Assembly: GCF_009796785.1 (NCBI RefSeq)
Contig: NZ_CP047026.1
Span: forward strand, 3,764,501-3,828,500
Direction: 5' to 3'
Origin: Polaribacter sp. L3A8
GTDB taxonomy: Bacteria; Bacteroidota; Bacteroidia; Flavobacteriales; Flavobacteriaceae
Length of the DNA: 64,000 nucleotides
Position 1 is the first letter of the stretch. The number at the start of each line of letters is the position of its first letter. Positions 56,445 through 63,735 of this stretch are shown one piece after another. A program made the translations under genes and the position numbers. The notes under the pieces were generated by a model. The model was not told where the DNA came from. It did not search any database and worked only from the letters and a program-made list of their open reading frames with translations.

Positions 56445-57362
56445 CTAAAAAATAGAAGAAGTAGTTTTTGAGGTAAATTTCTCTAAAAACAACATTCCTT
56501 TATAAGAATTTCCTTTGATGTTTAACTTCGGACTCCAAACAGCAATGCAGTATTTATCTGGGTGAATGGCAACAATTCCGCCTCCAACACCACTTTTACC
56601 AGGTAGTCCAACACGAAAAGCAAACTCACCAGATTCATCATAAAAACCACAAGTAAGCATAATGGCGTTAATTCTTTTTGTTTGACTTTCTGTAATTACT
56701 TTTTCTCCTTTTTGTGTTGTAAAATTATCAATCGTTAGATATAAAAATATTTTTGAAAGTTCTTTACAGGTCATTTCTAAAGAACACATGTGAAAGTAAA
56801 AGTCTAAGACTACATCTACGTCATTTTTAATGTTTCCAAAAGATTTTATAAAATTACAAAGCGCAACATTTCTATACCCAGAACTTTTTTCCGATTGTGC
56901 TACTTTCTCGTTATATTTTAAAGTAGGAATGTTAGAAATATCTTTACAGAAGTCTAAGAAGTCTTCTTTTGGGTTGTTAAGGTGACTGACCAATACATCG
57001 CAAACCACAATTGCGCCAGCATTTATAAAAGGGTTTCTAGGTTTTCCTAAATCTGCTTCTAATTGTAATAAAGAGTTAAACGGATTTCCAGAAGGTTCTA
57101 CATCTACTCGGTCCCATAATTTTATGCCTTCAAATTTATAAGCTAAGGTTAATGAAAGAATTTTAGTAATACTTTGTACCGAAAACTTTTTGTCAAAATC
57201 GCCAACACCAAAAGATTCTTTATCAATAGTTGTAACAGCAACGCCAAAATTAGATGGATCTACAAATGCCAATTCAGGAATGTAATTGGCTACTTTACCA
57301 ATGTCAGCTACATTTTTTACATCAGCATAAACGCATTCAATTACTTCTTTATAATTTTCCAT
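56445..57362 (-). CDS. glsA: Glutaminase
   Basis: Hydrolyses glutamine to glutamate and ammonia. Beta-lactamase-like fold of 305 aa with the catalytic Ser and Lys in FSVQSITK, plus NPFINAGAIVV and GKSGVGGGI motifs. The start chosen is the ATG at 57362 (MENYKEVIECVYADV), as in the family; the eight upstream codons run into the predicted leader. In other bacteria it aids acid resistance or nitrogen supply. Confidence 0.93.
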   Translation of the reverse strand: MENYKEVIECVYADVKNVADIGKVANYIPELAFVDPSNFGVAVTTIDKESFGVGDFDKKFSVQSITKILSLTLAYKFEGIKLWDRVDVEPSGNPFNSLLQLEADLGKPRNPFINAGAIVVCDVLVSHLNNPKEDFLDFCKDISNIPTLKYNEKVAQSEKSSGYRNVALCNFIKSFGNIKNDVDVVLDFYFHMCSLEMTCKELSKIFLYLTIDNFTTQKGEKVITESQTKRINAIMLTCGFYDESGEFAFRVGLPGKSGVGGGIVAIHPDKYCIAVWSPKLNIKGNSYKGMLFLEKFTSKTTSSIF

Positions 57363-57385
57363 TCTTATTGGTGTTCTTAGTAACA

Positions 57386-57416
57386 CAAACCTATTCTAAA
57401 ATTATGTAAGAAACAA
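57386..57416 (-). promoter_or_regulatory. Putative promoter of glsA
   Basis: Minus-strand -7 TAGGTTTG (57393-57386) and -33 TTG (57416-57414), spacing near 20 nt. Confidence 0.5.
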
Positions 57417-57432
57417 CATAAAAAGACATCAT

Positions 57433-57467
57433 AAAAAAAAGGAACTACATTGCTGTAATTCCTTTTG
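57433..57467 (-). terminator. Intrinsic terminator after lysS
   Basis: AAAAGGAA-c-TACA / TGTA-a-TTCCTTTT with one internal mismatch, followed by T residues on the minus strand. Confidence 0.75.
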
Positions 57468-57475
57468 TAAATTAT

Positions 57476-57519
57476 GAGATTCCTCAATCGCCTAAAAAGG
57501 CTCATTTCAGAATGACAAG
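57476..57519. repeat. Partial copy of an 80-bp palindromic repeat
   Basis: Shares CTCAATCG, CTAAAAAG, CTCATTTC and AATGACA in order with 60909-60948, the right arm of a complete palindrome. Only one arm is present here. Confidence 0.65.
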
Positions 57520-57535
57520 TCTTATCAAAGTATTG

Positions 57536-59230
57536 TTAAACAAGCTCCACAAACAAACCATCGTCTGTTTTAGTAACCTTTGCAACTTTATGTTTTGTTA
57601 AACCTTTAATGGTTTTATCCCATTTTTTGTTAGACAAACCAGATTTTACTTTTAAGTCGTTTAAATCTATTTTTTCTGCTTTGGTAACAATTGCCAAAAC
57701 AGCTTTTTCATCAGCATTCAATTCTACTGCAGTCGCTTTTTTCTCTGGTCTCATTTGAGGGAAGAATAAAACTTCTTGTATAGATTGGTTGTTGGTTAAA
57801 AACATAATTAAACGGTCCATTCCAATTCCCATTCCAGAAGTTGGAGGCATTCCGTATTCTAACGCTCTTAAGAAATCTTCATCAATAAACTCAGTTGCTT
57901 CATCATCTCCTTTTTGAGCTAATTTTAATTGGTGCTCAAAACGCTCACGTTGGTCAATTGGGTCATTTAATTCAGAATATGCGTTGGCAATTTCTTTACC
58001 ACAAACCATTAACTCAAAACGCTCTGTTAATTCTGGGTTGTCTCTGTGTTCTTTACAAAGCGGAGACATTTCTTTAGGATAATCGGTAATAAAAGTTGGC
58101 TGAATGTAGTTTCCTTCACATTTTTCACCAAAAATTTCATCAATTAACTTTCCTTTTCCCATTGTTTCATCCACAGGAATATTCATGCCTTTTGCAGCAG
58201 CTCTAATTTCATCTTCTGTTTTACCAGTAATATCAAAACCAGTAAAATGTTTAATAGAATCTGCCATTGTAACTCTGGCATAAGGCGCTTTAAAGTCTAT
58301 TTTGTGTTCACCAAAAGTAGCTTCAGAAGTTCCGTTTACTGCAATAGCACAATGCTCTAAAAGTTGCTCTGCAAAATCCATCATCCAATTGTAATCTTTG
58401 TAAGATACATAGATTTCCATGGCTGTAAATTCAGGGTTATGAGTTCTGTCCATTCCTTCATTTCTAAAGTTTTTAGAGAATTCATACACACCATCAAAAC
58501 CACCAACAATTAATCTTTTTAAATACAATTCATTGGCAATTCTCATGTATAACGGAATGTCTAATGAGTTATGATGCGTTATAAAAGGTCTTGCTGCTGC
58601 ACCTCCAGGAATTGGTTGTAAAACCGGAGTTTCAACTTCAAAATAACCAGCATCATTAAAGAAAGAACGCATTGCGTTAAACAATTTTGTTCTTTTTATA
58701 AACACCTCTTTTACGTGTGGGTTTACTACTAAATCTGCATAACGTTGTCTGTAGCGTAATTCAGGATCTGTAAAAGCATCATAAGTAACACCGTCTTTTA
58801 CTTTTGGTAAAGGCAATGGTTTTAAAGACTTACTTAACAATGTAAAGTTCTTAACACGTACTGTTTTTTCTCCCACTTTAGTGGTAAACAATTCTCCTTC
58901 AATCCCTACAAAATCACCTAAATCTAGTAATTTTTTAAAAACATCATTGTACAAGGCTTTATCCTCACCAGTACAAATTTCATCACGGTTAAAATACACT
59001 TGTATTCTACCTTCTCCGTCTTGTAATTGTGCAAAAGAAGCTTTTCCTTGTATGTTAATAGACATTAGTCTACCAGCAATAATTACCTTTTTTCCTTCAG
59101 CATAATCTTGCTTTATCTTTGCTGAATTTGAATCTATTGGATATAAATCTGCAGGATAAGGATTGATGCCTAAAGCGCGTAATTTTACGAGCTTTTCTCT
59201 ACGTACAACTTCTTGTTCTGATAATTGCAT
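57536..59230 (-). CDS. lysS: Lysyl-tRNA synthetase (class II)
   Basis: Charges tRNA-Lys. The OB-fold anticodon domain (about 50-150) includes IAGRLMSI. Class II motif 2 FRNEGMDRTHNPEF and motif 3 GMGIGMDRLIM are clear. At 564 aa it carries a C-terminal extension of about 70 residues compared with E. coli LysS, resembling a small winged-helix-like tail (NLKDLK-type, LSNKKWDKTIKGL). The promoter on this strand has -7 TATCTTTG at 59273-59266. Confidence 0.96.
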   Translation of the reverse strand: MQLSEQEVVRREKLVKLRALGINPYPADLYPIDSNSAKIKQDYAEGKKVIIAGRLMSINIQGKASFAQLQDGEGRIQVYFNRDEICTGEDKALYNDVFKKLLDLGDFVGIEGELFTTKVGEKTVRVKNFTLLSKSLKPLPLPKVKDGVTYDAFTDPELRYRQRYADLVVNPHVKEVFIKRTKLFNAMRSFFNDAGYFEVETPVLQPIPGGAAARPFITHHNSLDIPLYMRIANELYLKRLIVGGFDGVYEFSKNFRNEGMDRTHNPEFTAMEIYVSYKDYNWMMDFAEQLLEHCAIAVNGTSEATFGEHKIDFKAPYARVTMADSIKHFTGFDITGKTEDEIRAAAKGMNIPVDETMGKGKLIDEIFGEKCEGNYIQPTFITDYPKEMSPLCKEHRDNPELTERFELMVCGKEIANAYSELNDPIDQRERFEHQLKLAQKGDDEATEFIDEDFLRALEYGMPPTSGMGIGMDRLIMFLTNNQSIQEVLFFPQMRPEKKATAVELNADEKAVLAIVTKAEKIDLNDLKVKSGLSNKKWDKTIKGLTKHKVAKVTKTDDGLFVELV

Positions 59231-59265
59231 TTGCTGTTTAGTTTTCTAATGTTTATTTAAGAATG

Positions 59266-59296
59266 CAAAGATACAATCAAATGAATTAATAGACAA
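59266..59296 (-). promoter_or_regulatory. Putative promoter of lysS
   Basis: Minus-strand -7 TATCTTTG (59273-59266) with a TTG-containing -33 region about 20 nt upstream. Confidence 0.55.
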
Positions 59297-59326
59297 TTGA
59301 GAATAAAATAAAAAACAACTTCTTTA

Positions 59327-59357
59327 TTTGAGAATATCTAAAAACATCGTATATTTG
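59327..59357 (+). promoter_or_regulatory. Consensus Bacteroidetes promoter
   Basis: -33 TTTG at 59327-59330, exactly 19 nt, then -7 TATATTTG at 59350-59357. It is the best match to TTTG-N19-TAnnTTTG in the window, and it drives no protein gene. Confidence 0.75.
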
Positions 59358-59363
59358 TCGGCT

Positions 59364-59469
59364 GCTTTTTGTTAGGGCAGCATTAGTTGTGTTGTTTTGG
59401 CGCTTTAGTAAAAGCGTCGTGGTTTTGTTAACCAATGGAAAGCTTCCCTGAAACGGGACGCTTTTTTTT
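59364..59469 (+). ncRNA. Candidate small RNA with alternative stems and terminator
   Basis: A ~106-nt transcript is predicted from the promoter at 59327 to a T8 tract. A 5' hairpin GCTGC/GCAGC (59361-59380) comes first. The segment AAAAGCG (59410-59416) can pair either with upstream CGCTTT (59401-59406) or, extended as AAAAGCGTC, with GACGCTTTT (59457-59465) to make a terminator-type outer stem. That outer stem encloses TGGTT/AACCA and TCCC/GGGA hairpins as a three-way junction. No open frame of note is inside. It lacks the conserved SRP RNA tip. The predicted 5' end is approximate. Confidence 0.55.
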
Positions 59470-59547
59470 ATGCCTTTTTGTGAATAGAATGCACGTTTGT
59501 TTTTGTATAATGTGCTAATTGGTCTCTTAAATTTTCTTTTTTTTAGT

Positions 59548-59616
59548 AGCTATTTCCAGCTTTCCGTTATATCTTTTTTCTGAAATAGAAAAAAGGATGC
59601 CACTACAATCTGGGCT
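59548..59616 (-). repeat. Dispersed structured element, copy 4 (compact)
   Basis: Read on the minus strand: AGCCCAGATTG, GGCATCCTTTTTT, a 9-nt loop, AAAAAAGATATAACGG, then AAAGCTGGAAATAGCT. The closing stem CCAG/CTGG replaces CCTG/CAGG of the copy at 3672, a compensatory change. This is the shortest uninterrupted form. Confidence 0.65.
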
Positions 59617-59679
59617 AGACTTGTTTGCAGACTTATATCAATCTTTAAATTATATGTAATCCTCGTTAAGGAATTGTCT

Positions 59680-59768
59680 CGTCATTGCTAAGAATGAAGC
59701 AATCTCTAAATATAGAATACGTAAATCTTAATAAACAGATTACTTCGTCGTTCCTACTCGTAATGACG
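59680..59768. repeat. Palindromic intergenic repeat (CGTCATTGC type)
   Basis: An 89-bp imperfect palindrome with outer arms CGTCATT/AATGACG and inner arms GAAGCAATCT/AGATTACTTC. It is related to the insert at 3701-3797. Confidence 0.7.
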
Positions 59769-59802
59769 CTTCTCATGATTTGTTGAGAATAAAAAATAGT
59801 AT

Positions 59803-60303
59803 TTAAAAAAAGCTTCCTTTAAATTCCCAAAACTGAATTATAAATAGCACAAAATAGATCGCTGCAATAGAAAATTTAATGGTAGCTGAAGCTAAAAACC
59901 CAATAAATGCACCGAAAGAAGCTTTTAAAGCTCTGTTTGTGTCTTTGCTATCATAAAGTAGTTCTCCTACAAAAGCACCCAAAAAAGCGCCAATTAACAT
60001 TCCAAACGGAATAGGAGAGAACAAGCCTACAAATAAGCCAATTGTAGTACCGTAAACTCCATATTTTGTGCCGCCAAAACGTTTTGTGCCCATGCCAGGT
60101 ATAAAATAATCGAGAATCCAAATTAAAATGGCCACGGCTAATGTAATTCCTAAAAAAGTCCAATCCATCGGAATTATTTTAGTAAAATGTAATAAAAGTA
60201 AACCTACCCAACTTGTTAAAGGTCCGGGTAAAATGGGTAAAAAAGCGCCAATAATGCCTAAGCAAACAAAAAGGAATCCTAATAGTAATAAAAATATATC
60301 CAT
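59803..60303 (-). CDS. DUF456 family membrane protein
   Basis: Gly-rich membrane protein of 166 aa with about four or five helices. FLPILPGPLTSWVGLLLL and the glycine-zipper-like GLFVGLFSPIPFGMLIGAFLG region match DUF456. Function unknown. It is monocistronic and divergent from blaI. Confidence 0.82.
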   Translation of the reverse strand: MDIFLLLLGFLFVCLGIIGAFLPILPGPLTSWVGLLLLHFTKIIPMDWTFLGITLAVAILIWILDYFIPGMGTKRFGGTKYGVYGTTIGLFVGLFSPIPFGMLIGAFLGAFVGELLYDSKDTNRALKASFGAFIGFLASATIKFSIAAIYFVLFIIQFWEFKGSFF

Positions 60304-60397
60304 AAATATTTTAATAATTATACGGGTTTAAAGTCAATAAACATCACAGTTTTCTAATTATAAGACGATTATAGTTAAGTTATGTTACAAAATTTTT

Positions 60398-60462
60398 AAC
60401 TAATAAATTAGTTTAAACTATATAATTAGTTATATTTGCATTGTTGAACTAAAAACTTAGTT
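60398..60462 (+). promoter_or_regulatory. Three BlaI-type operators around the blaI promoter
   Basis: Three 16-bp palindromes of the form AACTA-N6-TAGTT lie at 60398-60413, 60416-60431 and 60447-60462. The -7 box TATATTTG is at 60431-60438, so operators flank it on both sides and the third lies just before the ATG. BlaI/MecI repressors bind dyads of this kind, so autorepression is likely. Confidence 0.75.
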
Positions 60463-60468
60463 ATAATT

Positions 60469-60831
60469 ATGAGCAAACAATTAACAAAAGCAGAAGAGCA
60501 GATTATGCAAGTCTTATGGGATTTAAAAGAAGCTTCTGTAAAGGAAGTGATAGAAAAATTACCGGAACCAAAACCTGCATATAATACCGTTTCTACCATT
60601 GTTAGAATTTTAGAAACCAAAGAATTTGTTGGGCATAAACCTGTAGGAAGAGGATTTATCTATCATCCTATTATTGAAAAAGAAGCCTACAGTAACCAGA
60701 GTTTACACAAATTAATGAATGGTTATTTTGATGGTTCTTTTAAAAGTATGGTTTCCTTTTTTGTAAAAGAAAATAAAATGGACGTTGCGGAACTAGAATC
60801 TATTTTAAAGGAAGTGAATAAAGGGAAGTAA
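60469..60831 (+). CDS. BlaI/MecI/CopY-family transcriptional repressor
   Basis: Winged-helix repressor of 120 aa. LTKAEEQIMQVLWDL and PKPAYNTVSTIVRILETKEFV are the conserved DNA-binding helices; the C-terminal dimerisation half follows. In characterised systems it is cleaved when a BlaR1-type sensor is activated. The BlaR1-like gene lies 245 bp downstream, across a repeat-filled gap. No beta-lactamase gene is nearby, so the signal may be cell-wall stress or something else. Confidence 0.92.
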   Translation: MSKQLTKAEEQIMQVLWDLKEASVKEVIEKLPEPKPAYNTVSTIVRILETKEFVGHKPVGRGFIYHPIIEKEAYSNQSLHKLMNGYFDGSFKSMVSFFVKENKMDVAELESILKEVNKGK

Positions 60832-60869
60832 GGATTCAGTATTCAGTCACAGTTTGCAGTTTACAAAAC

Positions 60870-60949
60870 CTGTCATTCCGATGAGATACGAAGAGGAATC
60901 TCATTTTAGATTTCTCAATCGTCTAAAAAGACTCATTTCGAAATGACAG
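60870..60949. repeat. 80-bp palindromic intergenic repeat
   Basis: Outer arms CTGTCATT / AATGACAG, with inner GATGAG...CTCAT and GAGGAATCTCA...AGATTTCTC pairs. One arm recurs at 57476-57519. It lies in the blaI-blaR1 gap. Confidence 0.7.
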
Positions 60950-60967
60950 AAAAAGGAAAATAAGTAA

Positions 60968-61057
60968 GCAGTAATTCAGTAATAAGTTGGCAGTCTCAGT
61001 TTTCAGTTCCTGTCAGTTCGAGTGATTTTGACTTTTCGTTAAAATTGTATCGAGAAC
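60968..61057. repeat. CAGT-rich tract and small inverted repeat
   Basis: Degenerate CAGT words are spaced irregularly at 60968-61008, also at 60838-60862. An inverted repeat follows at 61016-61057, with GTTCGA...ATTTTGAC against GTTAAAAT...TCGAGAAC. It looks like another non-coding repeat class. Confidence 0.5.
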
Positions 61058-61076
61058 ATTTAAAAATAAAAAAGCG

Positions 61077-62432
61077 ATGATCAATTATATTCTACAAGTC
61101 ATATTATTTCAAGTATTGTTTTTGGCTATTTATGATTTCTTTCTAAGTAAAGAAACCTTTTTTACTAAAAACAGATGGTATTTAATTAGTACACCAATTG
61201 TATCTTTCATTTTACCGTTTATTAAAATTCCTACGTTTCAAAAAGCGGTTCCAAAAGAGTTTATTATTTATTTACCAGAAATCGTTTTATCACCAGAAAA
61301 AGTAATTCAGGATGTTTTTCAAGAAACGAGTTTGTATCAATCTATAAATTATGTACACCTGTTATTTTGGTTTGGTTTCAGTCTTTTTTTGATACTTTTT
61401 TTAATAAAATTGTTTAAAATAACAAACCTAATTAGAAAAAGCGAAGTTGTAAAAAAAGCGAATCACACTTTAGTTTTAATACCGAATCAAACCAAGGCAT
61501 TTTCTTTTTTCAACTTTATTTTTTTAGGGAAAGAAATTCCAATTTCTCAACAAACACAAATTATAGCACATGAACTAGTGCATAGTAATCAAAAGCATTC
61601 TTTAGATTTATTATTCTTCGAATTTTTAAAAATCATGATGTGGTTTAACCCAATGATTTTTATTTATCAAAAGAGAATAACACTCATTCACGAGTATATT
61701 TCTGACGAAGTAGCTGCAAAGTCTGAAACAAAAGAAATTTATATCAATAATTTGCTATCCAACTTTTTTCAAGTTGAAAACATTGCCTTTGTAAATCAAT
61801 TTTATAAAAAAACCTTAATTAAAAAAAGAATTATTATGATGAAAAAGAAACAATCAAAAAAAATGAATCAGTTAAAGTATTTGTTACTAATTCCGGTATT
61901 GGCGAGTATGTTATTTTATACTTCTTGTGTATCTAATGATAGTACAAAAGAATCTGAAATAGAATTGTTAAAGGTAGAAAATCAACAATTAAGAGATTCG
62001 TTAAGTGTTAAAAATAAACAGTTAGAGATTTCATCTAAACTTGCTAGATATAAAAGAGATACTAAAAATAATATTTCTCCAGACGGTTCTGTTTCATTTA
62101 TGATCATAGATAAAGCACCAACTTTTCCAGGTTGTGAGCCTGGAGATAAAGCTTGTTTCTCAAAAATGGTGCAAAAACATTTTATTAAAAACTTCAATAG
62201 TGAATTACCAAATACTCTTGGTTTAGAATCAGGTAAAAAGAGAGTGTTTATTGGTTTTAGAATAGATAAAGAAGGTAATGTTGTAGATGTAGATTCAAGA
62301 GCTCCACACCCAGATATTAAAGAAGAAGTGATTAGAGTTATGAATATGTTGCCGAAAGTAGCACCTGGCGAACAAGACGGTAAAACGGTGGGTGTAAAAT
62401 ATTCCATTCCATTTACAATAGTAATTGAATAA
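61077..62432 (+). CDS. BlaR1-type M56 metallopeptidase with TonB-like C-terminus
   Basis: Membrane metallopeptidase/sensor of 451 aa. Helices at about 1-20, 33-50 and 93-115, then the zinc motif HELVH (in IIAHELVHSNQKHS) and a downstream helix near 270. The C-terminal 120 residues resemble a TonB_C-type domain (FPGCEPGDKACF, VFIGFRIDKEGNVVDV, VKYSIPFTIV). It lacks the penicillin-binding sensor of classical BlaR1, so the inducer is unknown. It likely cleaves or controls the BlaI-type repressor at 60469. Confidence 0.88.
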   Translation: MINYILQVILFQVLFLAIYDFFLSKETFFTKNRWYLISTPIVSFILPFIKIPTFQKAVPKEFIIYLPEIVLSPEKVIQDVFQETSLYQSINYVHLLFWFGFSLFLILFLIKLFKITNLIRKSEVVKKANHTLVLIPNQTKAFSFFNFIFLGKEIPISQQTQIIAHELVHSNQKHSLDLLFFEFLKIMMWFNPMIFIYQKRITLIHEYISDEVAAKSETKEIYINNLLSNFFQVENIAFVNQFYKKTLIKKRIIMMKKKQSKKMNQLKYLLLIPVLASMLFYTSCVSNDSTKESEIELLKVENQQLRDSLSVKNKQLEISSKLARYKRDTKNNISPDGSVSFMIIDKAPTFPGCEPGDKACFSKMVQKHFIKNFNSELPNTLGLESGKKRVFIGFRIDKEGNVVDVDSRAPHPDIKEEVIRVMNMLPKVAPGEQDGKTVGVKYSIPFTIVIE

Positions 62433-62439
62433 TAAGTTT

Positions 62440-63693
62440 ATGAAAAAGAACATTGTACTTGTATTTTTATTTGTAATTGTTAAAGTCGGGGCGCAAACTC
62501 CGGCTTTTTCTAAAGTAGATAGTTTATTTGAAATTGGTCGATATAAAATAGCTTTAATGGAGTTAGATAAAATAGAAAGTCCTTCCTTTTTATCAAATTA
62601 TAAAACAGCTATTATTTATGAATCTATCGATAATTATAACAAAACGATAGAGTTTTTAGAAAAAGCATTGGTTTTTAAAGCAGATTACCAAGCAAAATTA
62701 AAATTAGCAAAAGCCTATCAAAGAATTAAAAATACGAATAAGGCTGTTGAAATTTATGAAGAAATTGTAGCAAAAGATTCTTTAAACTTAGTTTTAAAAT
62801 ATCAGTTAGGTAAGTTGTATTTATCAGCAAAGAAAGGAGATAAAGCAATTATTATATTTAAAGAATTGATAAAAGAAAATCCTTTAAATGCGCATTATTC
62901 ATATCAATTAGGGATTGGGTATGCTCTAAAAAATGATAGAAATAGAATGATAAACAGTTTTTTAGATACGTACGCTAAAGATGCTACTCATTTTAATGCT
63001 GTTTTAAGATTGGCAACTAGTTTTAATAAATTAAAAGAAATTGATTCTACTCAAATATTTGTAAAAAAAGGACTTGAGTTGGATAGCAATCATATTGCTT
63101 TAAATAAGTTGAAAGTAAATCAATTATATAGAGATAAGAAATATGTAGAAGCAATTCCGTTTTTATTAAAATTAGATGCTATTTCTAAAAATGATACATT
63201 TCCGACTTCTATGTTGGGGAGAACTTATTACAATTTAGATAGTTTAGACAAAGCAGATATCTATTTTAAAAAACTATTTTCTATGGATGGAGAAAATTAT
63301 AAAGCGTTTACATATCGTGGTCATATAGCATCAAAACAAAAGAAATATTTAATTGCTGCTACGTATTACAGAATGGCGACTTTTATAGGGAAAGATAAAA
63401 GAGATGAAGAATATTATGGTTTAGGAACTGTGAATTATGAGTTAAAGAAACCTAAAGAAGCAATTTTTTATTTCGATAAAGCGTTTTCGGAAAATAGAAA
63501 TAATTACAAAGCATTGTATCAAGTAGCTAAATTATCTGATGATTATTATAAAGACAAATCGATTGGATATAAAAAGTATGTAAGGTTTTTAGAACGTTTT
63601 GAAAGTAGAGACACAATAATGGCTAAATTCGTAAAAAAACGAATTTTAGACATCAAAAAAGGCTATTTTTTAAGAGGTGAAAAGTTGGAATAA
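62440..63693 (+). CDS. TPR-repeat protein with signal peptide
   Basis: Exported protein of 417 aa with a signal peptide ending near VGAQTP and about ten tetratricopeptide-like helix pairs across residues 30-410 (for example AKLKLAKAYQRIKNTNKAVEIY). The start chosen is the ATG at 62440, since it gives a regular signal peptide; the upstream in-frame start lies in the 3' end of the peptidase gene. It probably serves as a protein-interaction scaffold in the BlaR1 operon. Confidence 0.82.
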   Translation: MKKNIVLVFLFVIVKVGAQTPAFSKVDSLFEIGRYKIALMELDKIESPSFLSNYKTAIIYESIDNYNKTIEFLEKALVFKADYQAKLKLAKAYQRIKNTNKAVEIYEEIVAKDSLNLVLKYQLGKLYLSAKKGDKAIIIFKELIKENPLNAHYSYQLGIGYALKNDRNRMINSFLDTYAKDATHFNAVLRLATSFNKLKEIDSTQIFVKKGLELDSNHIALNKLKVNQLYRDKKYVEAIPFLLKLDAISKNDTFPTSMLGRTYYNLDSLDKADIYFKKLFSMDGENYKAFTYRGHIASKQKKYLIAATYYRMATFIGKDKRDEEYYGLGTVNYELKKPKEAIFYFDKAFSENRNNYKALYQVAKLSDDYYKDKSIGYKKYVRFLERFESRDTIMAKFVKKRILDIKKGYFLRGEKLE

Positions 63694-63735
63694 AAAGTCG
63701 TTAAAGTTTTGTAAATTCACACTCTAAATAAAAGT

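Noticed and set aside
59364..59469. SRP (4.5S) RNA or 6S RNA
   Set aside because: The conserved SRP domain IV loop with GGAA tetraloop and AGCAG partner is absent, and the length is too short for 6S RNA.
61982..62407. Minus-strand 141-codon frame in the BlaR1-like gene
   Set aside because: It is antisense to the conserved TonB-like tail, and its composition mirrors that coding strand.
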